In this document: piece after piece, positions 43,645 through 51,728 of the stretch | Position numbering within the stretch: the first letter of the stretch is position 1 | How the letters are laid out: every line of letters starts with the position of its first letter | DNA from: Mycolicibacter minnesotensis | Lineage (GTDB): Bacteria; Actinomycetota; Actinomycetes; Mycobacteriales; Mycobacteriaceae | Assembly (NCBI RefSeq): GCF_010731755.1 | Contig: NZ_AP022589.1 | Span: 1-64,000, forward strand | Reading direction: 5' to 3' | Length of the DNA: 64,000 nt | Notes under the pieces: generated by a model | Database searches by the model: none | Told to the model about the DNA's origin: nothing | What the model saw: the letters and a program-made list of their open reading frames with translations, nothing else | Position numbers and translations under genes: made by a program

Positions 43645-44745
43645 GTGACCAATGGCAGCGATGACCTCGACTTTGACTACGACGACGAGGATGAAGACGA
43701 GGAATACGACGACGACGAAGTCGCTGCACCGAAGCAGAACAAGAGCCTCAAATGGGGGCTCGCCGCAGTAGTCGTGCTGGCGGTGGTGGCCCTGGTGTTG
43801 GTCGGGGTCGTGCTGATGGGCGGGGACACCGGTAAAAGTTCGCTGGATGCCGCGGCGTCGAGCCGCAACGCAGCCTCAGGCATTGCCAGCGCCGACGACA
43901 ACGGGCCGGTCGCGGTCATCATCAATGACCCCAGCTGCACCGCGTGGGCGTCGATCAGCGGCAACCTGTCCAGCACCCTGTCGATGCTGGGGCACGGCCA
44001 TTGGAATGAGCGCGATCAGTCGATTCCGGCATCGGCCTGGGACGACGAGCAGAAGCATGCCTACCTGGCCGCCGGTCAAGTGGTACGCAACGCCGCGGCG
44101 CAGACCGTCGGCCTGGTGAAGCTGACCCCGCACCGGGTGATGCGCGAGCTCTACGAGCAGTTCATCGCCTATGCCCGGACGTTCGTCGAGCACATTCCGA
44201 CCTACACCGAGCGGGATGCCGCGCTGGCCGGCACCGCGCACAGCGCCGCGTCAGCCCTGGCCGCGATCTGCGCAGCCACCAACAACGGCGCGGCCGCAGC
44301 CCGCGGGCCGATGGTCGAACCGCAGGCTTCGCCCACCAAAGTCGCCGCACCGGGCAATCCCGCCAACCCGCAGCGCTATCTGACCGGAACGAACTCGGTC
44401 TGCGCTGAGTGGAAGGCCACCTTGGACAAGTTCGGTGTCGATGCCACCGAATGGCATCAGATGGACCCCAGTGTCCCGGGAACCTTCTGGAACCCGCAGC
44501 AGAAAGCGGTCAACCTGGCCGTCGGGCCGATCATGATCAGCCTGGCCAACAAGATGCAGCAACTGGGCCGGCGCAGCAGCAACCCCACACTGCAGGACTT
44601 CGCAGAACTCTCTGCGCAGTACCGGCGGGCGTTCGTGCTGGCATTGCCCACCTACGACCCGTCGGACAACTCGTTGGCCAATGCCGCAACCTTCTTGTCC
44701 ACCACGGTGCTGGGGGCGTGCGCGTCGGCAGGGACCGCCGGGTAA
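43645..44745 (+). CDS. Membrane-anchored protein with a tandemly duplicated external domain
   Basis: 366 aa from GTG 43645. Residues 1-35 are extremely acidic ([20 protein letters not shown]). One membrane segment follows (about 39-61, [20 protein letters not shown]). The exterior consists of two diverged copies of one domain, about 95-215 and 250-360. Each has a Cys near its start followed by W (CTAWASI, CAEWKAT), a middle W before a QK pair ([28 protein letters not shown]), an Arg-Phe-Val block ([24 protein letters not shown]) and a closing Cys (AAICAA, LGACAS). The cysteines suggest one disulfide per domain. I do not recognise the family; a cell-envelope role is likely. Confidence 0.75.
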   Translation: MTNGSDDLDFDYDDEDEDEEYDDDEVAAPKQNKSLKWGLAAVVVLAVVALVLVGVVLMGGDTGKSSLDAAASSRNAASGIASADDNGPVAVIINDPSCTAWASISGNLSSTLSMLGHGHWNERDQSIPASAWDDEQKHAYLAAGQVVRNAAAQTVGLVKLTPHRVMRELYEQFIAYARTFVEHIPTYTERDAALAGTAHSAASALAAICAATNNGAAAARGPMVEPQASPTKVAAPGNPANPQRYLTGTNSVCAEWKATLDKFGVDATEWHQMDPSVPGTFWNPQQKAVNLAVGPIMISLANKMQQLGRRSSNPTLQDFAELSAQYRRAFVLALPTYDPSDNSLANAATFLSTTVLGACASAGTAG

Positions 44746-44765
44746 AGACAGCACTGAGCACGACG

Positions 44766-44815
44766 GCCGGCCGCGGCCGGGGCGACACCGCCCCCGCCGC
44801 GGCCGGCTTTTCTTT
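44766..44815 (+). terminator. Intrinsic terminator with T-tract
   Basis: A long GC hairpin (arms beginning GCCGGCCGCGGC and ending GCCGCGGCCGGC) is followed by TTTTCTTT, 20 nt after the stop of the tandem-domain gene. This is a textbook rho-independent terminator. Confidence 0.85.
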
Positions 44816-44871
44816 ACCCCGAGTATCGATCGGCTGCCCGGCAGGCCCGTTGCGGTTACGGGCCCTACATG

Positions 44872-44910
44872 CAAGAAACCGGCACAGCCCTAGGCTGCGC
44901 CGGTTTCTTG
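44872..44910. terminator. Hairpin terminator after the Esx gene pair
   Basis: Arms CAAGAAACCGGC-A-CAGCC and GGCTG-C-GCCGGTTTCTTG form a stem of 17 pairs with one mismatch around a CTA loop. It lies 18 nt beyond the EsxA-like stop on the minus strand. Together with the preceding hairpin it insulates two convergent units. Confidence 0.75.
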
Positions 44911-44928
44911 ATGGAGATTAGCTTTGGA

Positions 44929-45213
44929 TCAGGCCCAGCTGGAACCAATCGAGGCGTCGGTGTTGGCCATGTTGTTGCCGGCCGACTGCACCTTCTGACC
45001 ATGCGAGTTCGCCTGCTGGTAGATCACCGCGAAGTTCCGGCCCAACTGCGCCACAAACTCCTGGCACGCCACCGAACCAGAACCACCCCAGAAATCACCG
45101 GCAGCCAACACGTCATGCACGATCGCCTGGTGCTCCGCCTCCAACGACGCCGCCTGAGCACGAATCAACGCACCGTGAGCATCCACATCACCGAACTGGT
45201 AGTTAATCGACAT
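44929..45213 (-). CDS. WXG100 protein, EsxA-side partner (EsxL/EsxN subfamily)
   Basis: 94 aa. Starts SINYQFGDVDAHGALIRAQA and has the WxG turn in AAGDFWGGSGSVACQEFVAQ, then LGRNFAVIYQQANSHGQKVQ. This is the Mtb9.9 subfamily (EsxI/L/N/O/V) secreted through ESX-5. It forms a helical-hairpin heterodimer with the neighbouring EsxB-type protein, which supplies the secretion signal. It is the last gene of the PE-PPE-esxB-esxA cassette and is followed by a hairpin. A cysteine in the second helix is present. Confidence 0.93.
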   Translation of the reverse strand: MSINYQFGDVDAHGALIRAQAASLEAEHQAIVHDVLAAGDFWGGSGSVACQEFVAQLGRNFAVIYQQANSHGQKVQSAGNNMANTDASIGSSWA

Positions 45214-45233
45214 GTTCGTGGTTCTCCCTCTAC

Positions 45234-45533
45234 CTAGCTGCCCGACAGGATCTGCTGCGACGCAGCTTCCTGCTGCTCATAGTGGTTCGCGTCCCGAATC
45301 AACCCATCGCGCACACCATGCAGCATGTTCACAATGTTGCGAAACGCCGTCTGCATCTGACCCATGGTGTCCATCGACGTACGCTCCGCCAGACCACCCC
45401 AACCCGCACCGGAAATGTTCGTCGACGACGCCCACATCCGACGAGCCTCGTCCTCCACGGTCTGCGCATGCACATCAAAACGACCCGCCATCGAACGCAT
45501 CGCGTCCGGGTCAGTCATAAAACGAGTAGCCAT
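45234..45533 (-). CDS. WXG100 protein, EsxB-side partner (EsxK/EsxM subfamily)
   Basis: 99 aa. Contains [20 protein letters not shown], the WxG turn in [14 protein letters not shown], and the C-terminal secretion signal YxxxE in [18 protein letters not shown]. The QILS ending defines the EsxJ/K/M/P/W group. Pairs with the EsxA-type protein 20 nt downstream. ESX-5 dependence is inferred from subfamily, as no ESX core genes are in the window. Confidence 0.93.
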   Translation of the reverse strand: MATRFMTDPDAMRSMAGRFDVHAQTVEDEARRMWASSTNISGAGWGGLAERTSMDTMGQMQTAFRNIVNMLHGVRDGLIRDANHYEQQEAASQQILSGS

Positions 45534-45615
45534 GATTCTCTCCCTCTTGCTCGGAATACGTTGTGGTGCCGGGCGCCGGCCCGACGGACACGAGTTGTGC
45601 TTACGGCCCCTTCCG

Positions 45616-46815
45616 TTACCCGCCGGCCGGCGAACGGGGCATAACTTTGGGGGCCTTGGCGGCGACTGCGCCGAGTCCGCGTCCAGCCATCGCGCCCATC
45701 AGGGCGTTGCCGAACGGACCACCCGGCATCCCGCCCCCAGCCGACATGGTCTGGATCGGGGCACTGACCGTGGTGGCAGGCAGGACCGGTGCGGCACGCA
45801 CCATGCCATCAGCCGCCATCGACCATGCTTGCGGCACCTTCAGCCCACCCATCGAGGCGGCCTGGCCGAGCTTGGCGGAGATCGCGCTGGTGGCCGAGCT
45901 GAAGTGGCCCGCCAGCACGCCGACCGCACCCTGCAGCTTGTCGTTGACGAAGTCGCCGATCTGGGTCATCAGGGTGCCAGCCCCACCGGCCGTACCCTGG
46001 CCGGCCAGCGTGCCCGCCGAAGCGCCCGCCTTGGTGAACTGGGTCAGCATCATCAGATAGCGCATACCCATCGATCCCAGGGACGCACCCTGGGTCACCG
46101 GGGACATGACCGAGGAGACGCTGGTCGCGGCAATCCTCGGGTCCAGCCCCATAGTGAGGGCTAGATCCCGCACGCCGGCGACGTCCAGCAGGCCACCCAG
46201 GGTGGTGAAGTCGTAACCCGTCGCAGCCGGGGGTGTGGTACCGGTCCCGCCGGGAACCGGACCACCTTCGGCGGAACCCGGTGTGGTCGACATCGCGGAC
46301 TGCGGCACCGCCGACGGCTCCTGCAGGGCGTTGTTGTTGGCTTCGGCCGAGGCGCTGTAGCCGTCCATCGCTGCGCCGTCGGTTGCCCACATCGCTTCGT
46401 ACTGGGCCTCAGTCGCCGCGATCGCCGTGGAATTCTGGCCGAAGAAGTTGGTCGAGATCAGCGCCAGCAGCATCGCGCGGTTGGCCGCGATCACCGCGGG
46501 CGGCACCGAAGCCGCGCGCGCCGCCTCAAACAGGGTGGCCGCCTGGGTGGCCAGCGCAGCGTTGGTGGCAGCGGTGATAGAAGCCTGCTCCAGCCACGCT
46601 ACATAGGGCGCGGTCGCAACCGTAGCCGCGGCCGATCCGGCCCCGGTCCAGGTCGAGTCCAAGTTGGCGATCACCGAGTGCGTTGCTGTCGCCGACGTCA
46701 TCAGCTCGCCCGAGAGCTGAGTCCAAGCTGCCGCGGCTTCCAGCAGTGCGCCCGACCCGGGCCCGGTATAGATCAGGCCGGAGTTGATCTCCGGCGGAAA
46801 CATGCTGAAACTCAT
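45616..46815 (-). CDS. PPE family protein (SVP-like subfamily)
   Basis: 399 aa. The conserved PPE domain (about 1-180) starts [20 protein letters not shown] and contains the WxG in [20 protein letters not shown], plus [20 protein letters not shown] and [17 protein letters not shown]. The rest is Gly/Ala/Ser-rich; near residue 325 [16 protein letters not shown] is a variant of the Gxx-SVP-xxW motif. PPE proteins dimerise with a PE partner and are exported by type VII secretion. The PE gene lies 14 nt upstream. The C-terminus ends PRSPAGG without a long repeat domain. Confidence 0.92.
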   Translation of the reverse strand: MSFSMFPPEINSGLIYTGPGSGALLEAAAAWTQLSGELMTSATATHSVIANLDSTWTGAGSAAATVATAPYVAWLEQASITAATNAALATQAATLFEAARAASVPPAVIAANRAMLLALISTNFFGQNSTAIAATEAQYEAMWATDGAAMDGYSASAEANNNALQEPSAVPQSAMSTTPGSAEGGPVPGGTGTTPPAATGYDFTTLGGLLDVAGVRDLALTMGLDPRIAATSVSSVMSPVTQGASLGSMGMRYLMMLTQFTKAGASAGTLAGQGTAGGAGTLMTQIGDFVNDKLQGAVGVLAGHFSSATSAISAKLGQAASMGGLKVPQAWSMAADGMVRAAPVLPATTVSAPIQTMSAGGGMPGGPFGNALMGAMAGRGLGAVAAKAPKVMPRSPAGG

Positions 46816-46829
46816 CGATACGCCCCGAT

Positions 46830-47150
46830 TCAGCCGGCTGCCGTGGCGTTGAAGGCCTCGGTGTAGGCGTAGGCGCTCGCGTTGCTACCCAAGGTGGCCA
46901 CGATCTGCTGGTGCACCGCCGCCGCCTGGGCACTGACCTGCTGGAAAAGGTTTCCGTGGGCCGAGAACTGGGCTGCGGTCAGCGCCGACACCAGGTCGAC
47001 TGCAGGCGCTACCACACCCGTGGTGGGAGCGGCTGCGGCCGAAACCCCCGCGACCAGCGAGTCGCCGATTCCGGAAAGGCTTCCGGCAGCCGCCGTCAGA
47101 ACTTCTGGCTGAGCTGTTACGAACGACATTGTTCCTCCTGGGGCATACAA
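46830..47150 (-). CDS. PE family protein
   Basis: 106 aa, a PE domain only. Starts SFVTAQPEVLTAAAGSLSGI with the Pro-Glu motif at residues 7-8 of the mature reading, and ends with SAYAYTEAFNATAAG, which contains YxxxE, the type VII signal. A ribosome site GGAGGAACA precedes the ATG. First gene of the PE-PPE-esxB-esxA cassette. PE and PPE form a helical complex. Confidence 0.92.
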   Translation of the reverse strand: MYAPGGTMSFVTAQPEVLTAAAGSLSGIGDSLVAGVSAAAAPTTGVVAPAVDLVSALTAAQFSAHGNLFQQVSAQAAAVHQQIVATLGSNASAYAYTEAFNATAAG

Positions 47151-47623
47151 GCGTCTCGGTGAAGTGTTGGGTATGCGAAGTCTGCGTCAATACTTGACGT
47201 AGATCACTCTAACTGACAGATGTAATAACGGTCTGATAAAGATGTGGCTGCTGAGGCGAACAGCAACTCGCGGCCGGCGCACCGATCGGCCCCGCGCAGA
47301 CGAGTTGAGAACTTCACGGACAGACGACCTCTCGTGCAAAGTTTGATGCAGATAGCTGTTGCGGCCGAGACGAGACGAGTCCCATAGCGGCCGGAAGCAG
47401 AACGTAACACCGCTGCGACCTCGCGGCACAGCAGCGTCACAAACATTCAGTAAAGCTTTGGGATCCGGCCAGACAACGCTGAATTCACTTAGCCAAGACG
47501 TGGGATTCGTGGCGCCGAACCAGGCGAAACCGGGCCTGACGGCGGGCTCCGGTATGCGAAGCTAAGGTGCCCAAACCGGACAGCGCCACCCTCTAACCCA
47601 CCGACTACCCCACGGAGCGCCTG
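47151..47623. other. Intergenic region between the PE gene and the metallopeptidase gene
   Basis: 473 bases between divergent starts. Short open frames here lack ribosome sites and similarity. The part next to the PE gene (47190-47250) is less GC-rich and likely contains the cassette promoter. No long repeat or palindrome was found. Confidence 0.5.
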
Positions 47624-48499
47624 ATGACCTTCAACGAAGGTATGCAGATCGACACCAGCACGACTTCGTCGGGCGGCGGCGGCCGTGGTATCGCCATCGG
47701 CGGCGGCGTGGCCGGACTGGTGATCCTGGTGGTGGCGCTGCTGCTGGGGGCCGATCCCGGCGAAGTGCTCAGTCAGCAGCCGGTGGATCAAGGCCAGTAC
47801 ACCGCTCCCGGCTTCGACCTCAGTAAGTGCCGTACCGGCGAGGACGCCAATAAGTACGTCCAATGCCGGGTGGTGGCCACCGCCAACTCGGTGGACGCGG
47901 TGTGGTCGGATCTACTGAACGGCTACACCCGCCCGCGGGTGCAGCTTTTTAGTGGACAGACGTCCACCGCATGTGGGGCGGCGACGAGTGCGGTGGGACC
48001 GTTCTACTGCCCAGCTGATCAGACCGCCTACTTCGACACCGACTTCTTCAACGTGCTCGTCGACCGGTTCGGCTCGAGCAGCGGGCCACTGGCTCAGGAA
48101 TACGTGGTGGCCCACGAATTCGGTCACCACGTGCAGAACCTGCTCGGCGTTCTCGGTCGGGCACAGACCGGAGCGCAGGGCGCTACGGGAGCCGGCGTGC
48201 GCACCGAGCTGCAGGCCGACTGCTATGCCGGGGTATGGGCGCACTACGCATCGGTGACCAAGCAGGAAAGCACCGGAGTGCCGTTTCTGAAGCCGCTCAC
48301 CGACGCCGACATTCGCGACGCACTGTCGGCGGCATCGTCAGTGGGCGACGACCGGATCCAAGAGGCCGCTACCGGCCGGGTCAACCCGGAGTCGTGGACC
48401 CACGGCGCCTCAGCGCAGCGTCAGCACTGGTTCACCGTCGGCTATCAGACCGGCGACCCCAACCAGTGCGACACCTTCGCCGCCTCGAATCTCGGCTAG
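47624..48499 (+). CDS. Neutral zinc metallopeptidase (YpfJ family, Rv2575-like)
   Basis: 291 aa. Near the N-terminus a membrane segment (about 21-45, IAIGGGVAGLVILVVALLLG) anchors the protein. The zincin site is EYVVAHEFGHHVQNLLGVLG, HExxH form with the active Glu. TELQADCYAGVWAHYA supplies the third ligand region and SACGAAT/YCPADQTAYFDTDFF the family context, and HGASAQRQHWFTVGYQTGDP closes it. Faces outward. Stop overlaps the 3' end of the dapA-like gene by 4 nt on the opposite strand. Corresponds to Rv2575 in order relative to aspS. Confidence 0.9.
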   Translation: MTFNEGMQIDTSTTSSGGGGRGIAIGGGVAGLVILVVALLLGADPGEVLSQQPVDQGQYTAPGFDLSKCRTGEDANKYVQCRVVATANSVDAVWSDLLNGYTRPRVQLFSGQTSTACGAATSAVGPFYCPADQTAYFDTDFFNVLVDRFGSSSGPLAQEYVVAHEFGHHVQNLLGVLGRAQTGAQGATGAGVRTELQADCYAGVWAHYASVTKQESTGVPFLKPLTDADIRDALSAASSVGDDRIQEAATGRVNPESWTHGASAQRQHWFTVGYQTGDPNQCDTFAASNLG

Positions 48500-49368
48500 C
48501 CCGAGAGCAGCACACGCAGCTGAGCCCGTCCCTCCTCGTCGAGCGGCAACAGCGGGCGGCGCGGCTCACCCGCCGGGATTCCGAGCAGCTCCAGGCCCGC
48601 CTTGACCGTGGTGGGCAGCCCGCCCGCGACGATGAACTCCAACAGTGGCTTGAGGTCGTCATAGAGACCCTGCGCCGTCGGCAGATCCCCCGCCCGCACC
48701 GCGGCGTAGAGGTCCAGACAAGGCTCGGGAAGAAGGTTGGGCGCCGCGGTGCACCAGCCGGCGGCCCCGGCGCGCAGCGCGTCGAGCACGAGTGGATTAC
48801 TGCCGTTGAAGAACGGCAGCCGGCCCCCGGACAGCTCGGCGATGCGCAGCATCCGGCTCAGATCCCCGGTGGACTCCTTGACCATGGTCACGTACTCGAT
48901 GCGTTCGAACATGGCCACCAGTAACTCCGGATTCATATCGACGCCGGAGGTCGCCGGATTGTTGTAGGCCACGATGTCGATGCCGATGGCATCGGAGATG
49001 GCCGCGTAGTGCGTGAAGACCTCGCGTTCGGACAGCTTCCAGTAAGACACCGGCGCAACCATGACCGCGTCGGCGCCGGCCTGCGCGGCGTAGCGGGCCC
49101 GGTGCACGGTGCCTGCGGTGGTCAGATCCGAGACGCCCACCAGCACGGGTAACCGACCGTCGACCGCTGCGATCGAGGCGTCGACGCAGGTGTCGAACTC
49201 GTGCTCGTCGAGGTAGGCGAGTTCACCGGTGCTGCCCAGCGGGGCGATGGCGTGGACCCCGGCCTCGATGAGGTGGTCAATCACCGTGGTCAGGATGTCT
49301 GTGTCGACGCCGCCGTCCCGGAACGGCGTCACGGGGTAGCCGATGACACCGTGCAATTGTGTTGTCAC
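48496..49368 (-). CDS. Dihydrodipicolinate synthase/N-acetylneuraminate lyase family aldolase
   Basis: 290 aa TIM-barrel class I aldolase. The Schiff-base lysine is in YVTMVKESTGDLSRML, the Tyr in IDIVAYNNPATSGVDM, and the substrate-binding IAPLGSTGELAYLDEHE (GxxGE) is near residue 45. It is not the biosynthetic dapA context, and sits with a class II aldolase under an XRE regulator, so it more likely handles a catabolic keto-acid. Reaction not readable. Eighteen nt after the class II aldolase on the same strand. Confidence 0.85.
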   Translation of the reverse strand: MTTQLHGVIGYPVTPFRDGGVDTDILTTVIDHLIEAGVHAIAPLGSTGELAYLDEHEFDTCVDASIAAVDGRLPVLVGVSDLTTAGTVHRARYAAQAGADAVMVAPVSYWKLSEREVFTHYAAISDAIGIDIVAYNNPATSGVDMNPELLVAMFERIEYVTMVKESTGDLSRMLRIAELSGGRLPFFNGSNPLVLDALRAGAAGWCTAAPNLLPEPCLDLYAAVRAGDLPTAQGLYDDLKPLLEFIVAGGLPTTVKAGLELLGIPAGEPRRPLLPLDEEGRAQLRVLLSG

Positions 49369-49386
49369 GATAGGAACTCCTGTTAT

Positions 49387-50172
49387 CTATTGGGTGATTG
49401 CGTCGGGGTGGCCGGCCAGCGCGCGGCGGGCGTAGTAGGCGAAGTTGGCTGCACTGCGTCGGGGCAAGAGCGTCCAGTCGTGGGCTTGGCGGGCCAGCTG
49501 CTTTGGCAGTTCCTTGATGGTCCCAGCCGCCATGGCGGCCAGCTGCAGCGCGGCGGCCCGTTCGATCAGGACGGCCAGTGAACAGGCCTCCTCCACGCTG
49601 GTGCCGACCACGATCTGGCCGTGGTGCGCCAGCAGGATCGCCTTCTTCTGGCCGAGGGCGGCGGAGATGATCTCGCCCTCCTCATTGCCGACTGGAACCC
49701 CCGGCCAGATCGGCAGGAAAGCGCAGTCGTCGTAGAGCGGCGTGGTGTCCATATGCGACACGATCAGCGGCGTTTCCAACATCGACAGTGCTGCTACGTG
49801 AAACGGGTGGGTGTGCACGATGCACCGCACGTCCGGGCGGGCCCGGTAAATCCAGCTGTGGAAACGATTGGCAGGGTTGGCCATGCCCTCGCCCTCAATG
49901 ACGGCGAGGTCCTCATCGACCACCAGCAGGTTGTCGTCGGTGATCTCGTCGAAACCTAGACCCAGGCGCTGGGTGTAGTACGTTCCCGGCGCCTCGGCTC
50001 GGGCGGTGATCTGTCCGGCCAGCCCCGAGTCGTGGCCACGGTCGAAAAGCGCCCGGCAGGTGAGCGCCAGTTTCTGGCGAGTGGTCCATCGGGTTTCGGT
50101 GAAGTTCTCGGCCAATCGTTGCTCCGCGCGCTGCATCAGATCGGCTTTGGAATCGTCGAATGTGGCACCCAT
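49387..50172 (-). CDS. Class II aldolase/adducin family protein
   Basis: About 261 aa from ATG 50172 (AAGGAG 5 nt before). The zinc-aldolase family has GLAGQITARAEAPGTYYTQR, the metal histidines in CIVHTHPFHVAALSML, and the later HHGQIVVGTSVEEACSLAVL. Related enzymes are fuculose-type aldolases and decarboxylases acting on short hydroxy-acids. It precedes the dapA-like gene in one transcription unit and diverges from the XRE/cupin gene, sharing a palindromic operator. Confidence 0.87.
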   Translation of the reverse strand: MGATFDDSKADLMQRAEQRLAENFTETRWTTRQKLALTCRALFDRGHDSGLAGQITARAEAPGTYYTQRLGLGFDEITDDNLLVVDEDLAVIEGEGMANPANRFHSWIYRARPDVRCIVHTHPFHVAALSMLETPLIVSHMDTTPLYDDCAFLPIWPGVPVGNEEGEIISAALGQKKAILLAHHGQIVVGTSVEEACSLAVLIERAAALQLAAMAAGTIKELPKQLARQAHDWTLLPRRSAANFAYYARRALAGHPDAITQ

Positions 50173-50220
50173 GGCAGCTCCTTGGATCGCGGGAGTGTGT
50201 GACACGACCATAACCGATAG

Positions 50221-50233
50221 GACACTTTGTGTC
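50221..50233. promoter_or_regulatory. Palindromic operator between the aldolase operon and the XRE/cupin gene
   Basis: GACAC-TTT-GTGTC is perfect and lies 18 nt before the regulator ATG (50252) and 48 nt before the aldolase start. It is the only strong palindrome in the divergent region, so it probably binds the XRE regulator. Confidence 0.65.
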
Positions 50234-50251
50234 ATCTGTCATGATGGGCGC

Positions 50252-50785
50252 ATGACAGCACTGCTGCGTACCGTCCGCAAGCAGCGAGGACTCACCCTCG
50301 AGGGCCTCGCCGAGCGGACCGGGCTGACCAAGAGCTACCTGTCCAAGATCGAGCGCAGTCGCAGTACGCCGTCCATAGCGGTCGCCATGAAGGTCGCCCA
50401 GGCTCTGGACGTCGATGTCGCGCAACTGTTCTCCGACCGCGGAGACGAGGACAAGATCGCGATCGACCGCGCCGCGGCCCGCAGCGCGAATCCGCAGCGA
50501 TATCAGGCGGTGGCGTCGGGAATGCTCGGCAAGACCATGTCTCCCTTCGTGGTGCTCCCCAGCGGCGACACAACCAGCGACTCGCATCCCCCGCACGCTC
50601 TACATGACGGACAGGAGTTCCTCTTCGTCCATGCTGGGACGGTCGAGCTGGAATACGGCGAGGCGACCTGGAGCCTGACGGTCGGCGACAGCGCCTACTT
50701 CGACGCCTCGATCAGCCACCGCATCCGGTCGGTGGGGCCAGAACCGGCCCAGGTGGTGGTCGTCGCCGAAAACAGCCCGCGATGA
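50252..50785 (+). CDS. XRE family regulator with C-terminal cupin domain
   Basis: 177 aa. The N-terminal HTH is residues 5-60: VRKQRGLTLEGLAERTGLTK, SYLSKIERSRSTPSIAVAMK. The C-terminal cupin (about 105-175) has HALHDGQEFLFVHAGTVELE and SLTVGDSAYFDASISHRIRS, a small-molecule sensor fold. This domain pair is common in regulators placed next to the catabolic enzyme they control, here the divergent aldolases. Start ATG 50252 is chosen because the HTH begins immediately; the open frame extends upstream without similarity. Overlaps the next gene by 4 nt. Confidence 0.9.
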   Translation: MTALLRTVRKQRGLTLEGLAERTGLTKSYLSKIERSRSTPSIAVAMKVAQALDVDVAQLFSDRGDEDKIAIDRAAARSANPQRYQAVASGMLGKTMSPFVVLPSGDTTSDSHPPHALHDGQEFLFVHAGTVELEYGEATWSLTVGDSAYFDASISHRIRSVGPEPAQVVVVAENSPR

Positions 50786-51129
50786 GCACCGAGATGTTGT
50801 TCTCCTACGGCACGCTGCAGCTGCCGGAGGTGCAACGCAACACGTTCGGGCGTGAACTCGACGGCCGCCCCGACGCCATCGTCGGGTATGACCTCGACTA
50901 CGTGACGATCACCGATCCGCAGGTGGTGGCCGTCAGCGGCAGCGACCGCCATCCGATCCTGCGTCCCGCTGACGCCCACGACGCATCCGTGCCCGGCACG
51001 GTGTTCGCGATCAGCCCCGCCGATCTGGCGGCCGCTGATGAGTACGAGGTCGACGCCTATAAGCGGATCTCGGTGCCGTTGCGCTCGGGCGTACGGGCCT
51101 GGGTCTACGTGTTCGCCGACGGAATCTGA
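50782..51129 (+). CDS. Gamma-glutamylcyclotransferase/AIG2-like protein
   Basis: 115 aa. The fold signature is LFSYGTLQLPEVQRNTFGRE (substrate loop YGTL) and the acidic residue in AADEYEVDAYKRISVPL, with VPGTVFAISPADL before it. AIG2-like proteins act on gamma-glutamyl or related amines. Coupled to the XRE/cupin gene by a 4-nt overlap, so it belongs to the same small catabolic island. Confidence 0.85.
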   Translation: MSTEMLFSYGTLQLPEVQRNTFGRELDGRPDAIVGYDLDYVTITDPQVVAVSGSDRHPILRPADAHDASVPGTVFAISPADLAAADEYEVDAYKRISVPLRSGVRAWVYVFADGI

Positions 51130-51133
51130 GCGG

Positions 51134-51676
51134 TCACCACGGCCGAGTCGCGCAGGACACACCGCTACCGCCCTGCTGCGAGACCAGGACCTCGCCGTCG
51201 ACAGCGATCTCGCAGTGGAACTCGGGGTTGGTCCGCAAGCCCCCGCTTGCGGTGACCAGCGCCCACTGGCTCGGATCGGCAAGCGTCGTGGTGTAGACCA
51301 CCGGCTGTCCCCCGCCGATCGGCACGCGCACGGTCTCAAGGTATTCCGAGGAATTGGCGTTGTAGGCCGCCATGCTGGGCGGGTCGGTCTTGATGTAGGA
51401 GATGTTGCCGGTCAGGTCGCTGGTGGCGGTGATCGTGTAGGTGACTTCATGGCCGTCGGTGGTGCTCTTCTTCGGTGCCTCGGCCGTCGGTTCGGTGGCA
51501 TTCTCCGTCGGCGTAGGTGCCGGGTTCTCGGTGGCCGATGCCGCAGGGCTCTCGGTGGGCGATGCCGGGCTGGGCTCGGGGTCCGCCCGTGACGTCGCGT
51601 GACTGCCTGCGAATCCCGCGGTCGCCATCAGCAACACCGCCCCGAACCTGACTGTCACATTCCGCATGATCGTCAT
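51134..51676 (-). CDS. Exported MmpS-like protein (Rv2576c-like)
   Basis: 180 aa. Signal sequence FGAVLLMATAGFAGSHATSR with a likely cleavage before ADPEP, then a Pro/Thr/Glu-rich low-complexity spacer (about 33-70), then an MmpS-like beta-sandwich: VTYTITATSDLTGNISYIKT, WALVTASGGLRTNPEFHCEI and AVDGEVLVSQQGGSGVSC. The cysteine pair in CEIAVDGEV and GVSCA is characteristic of the family. No mmpL gene is adjacent. Converges on the AIG2-like gene. Confidence 0.82.
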   Translation of the reverse strand: MTIMRNVTVRFGAVLLMATAGFAGSHATSRADPEPSPASPTESPAASATENPAPTPTENATEPTAEAPKKSTTDGHEVTYTITATSDLTGNISYIKTDPPSMAAYNANSSEYLETVRVPIGGGQPVVYTTTLADPSQWALVTASGGLRTNPEFHCEIAVDGEVLVSQQGGSGVSCATRPW

Positions 51677-51728
51677 ACCCCGCCACGCTACCGGAGGTCT
51701 GGTCTGCGTCGCCGAGTGTCGGTTTGTG

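Noticed and set aside
47187..47446. Two 80-aa frames upstream of the PE gene
   Set aside because: They overlap each other in different frames, are Arg/Ser-rich and lack start signals.
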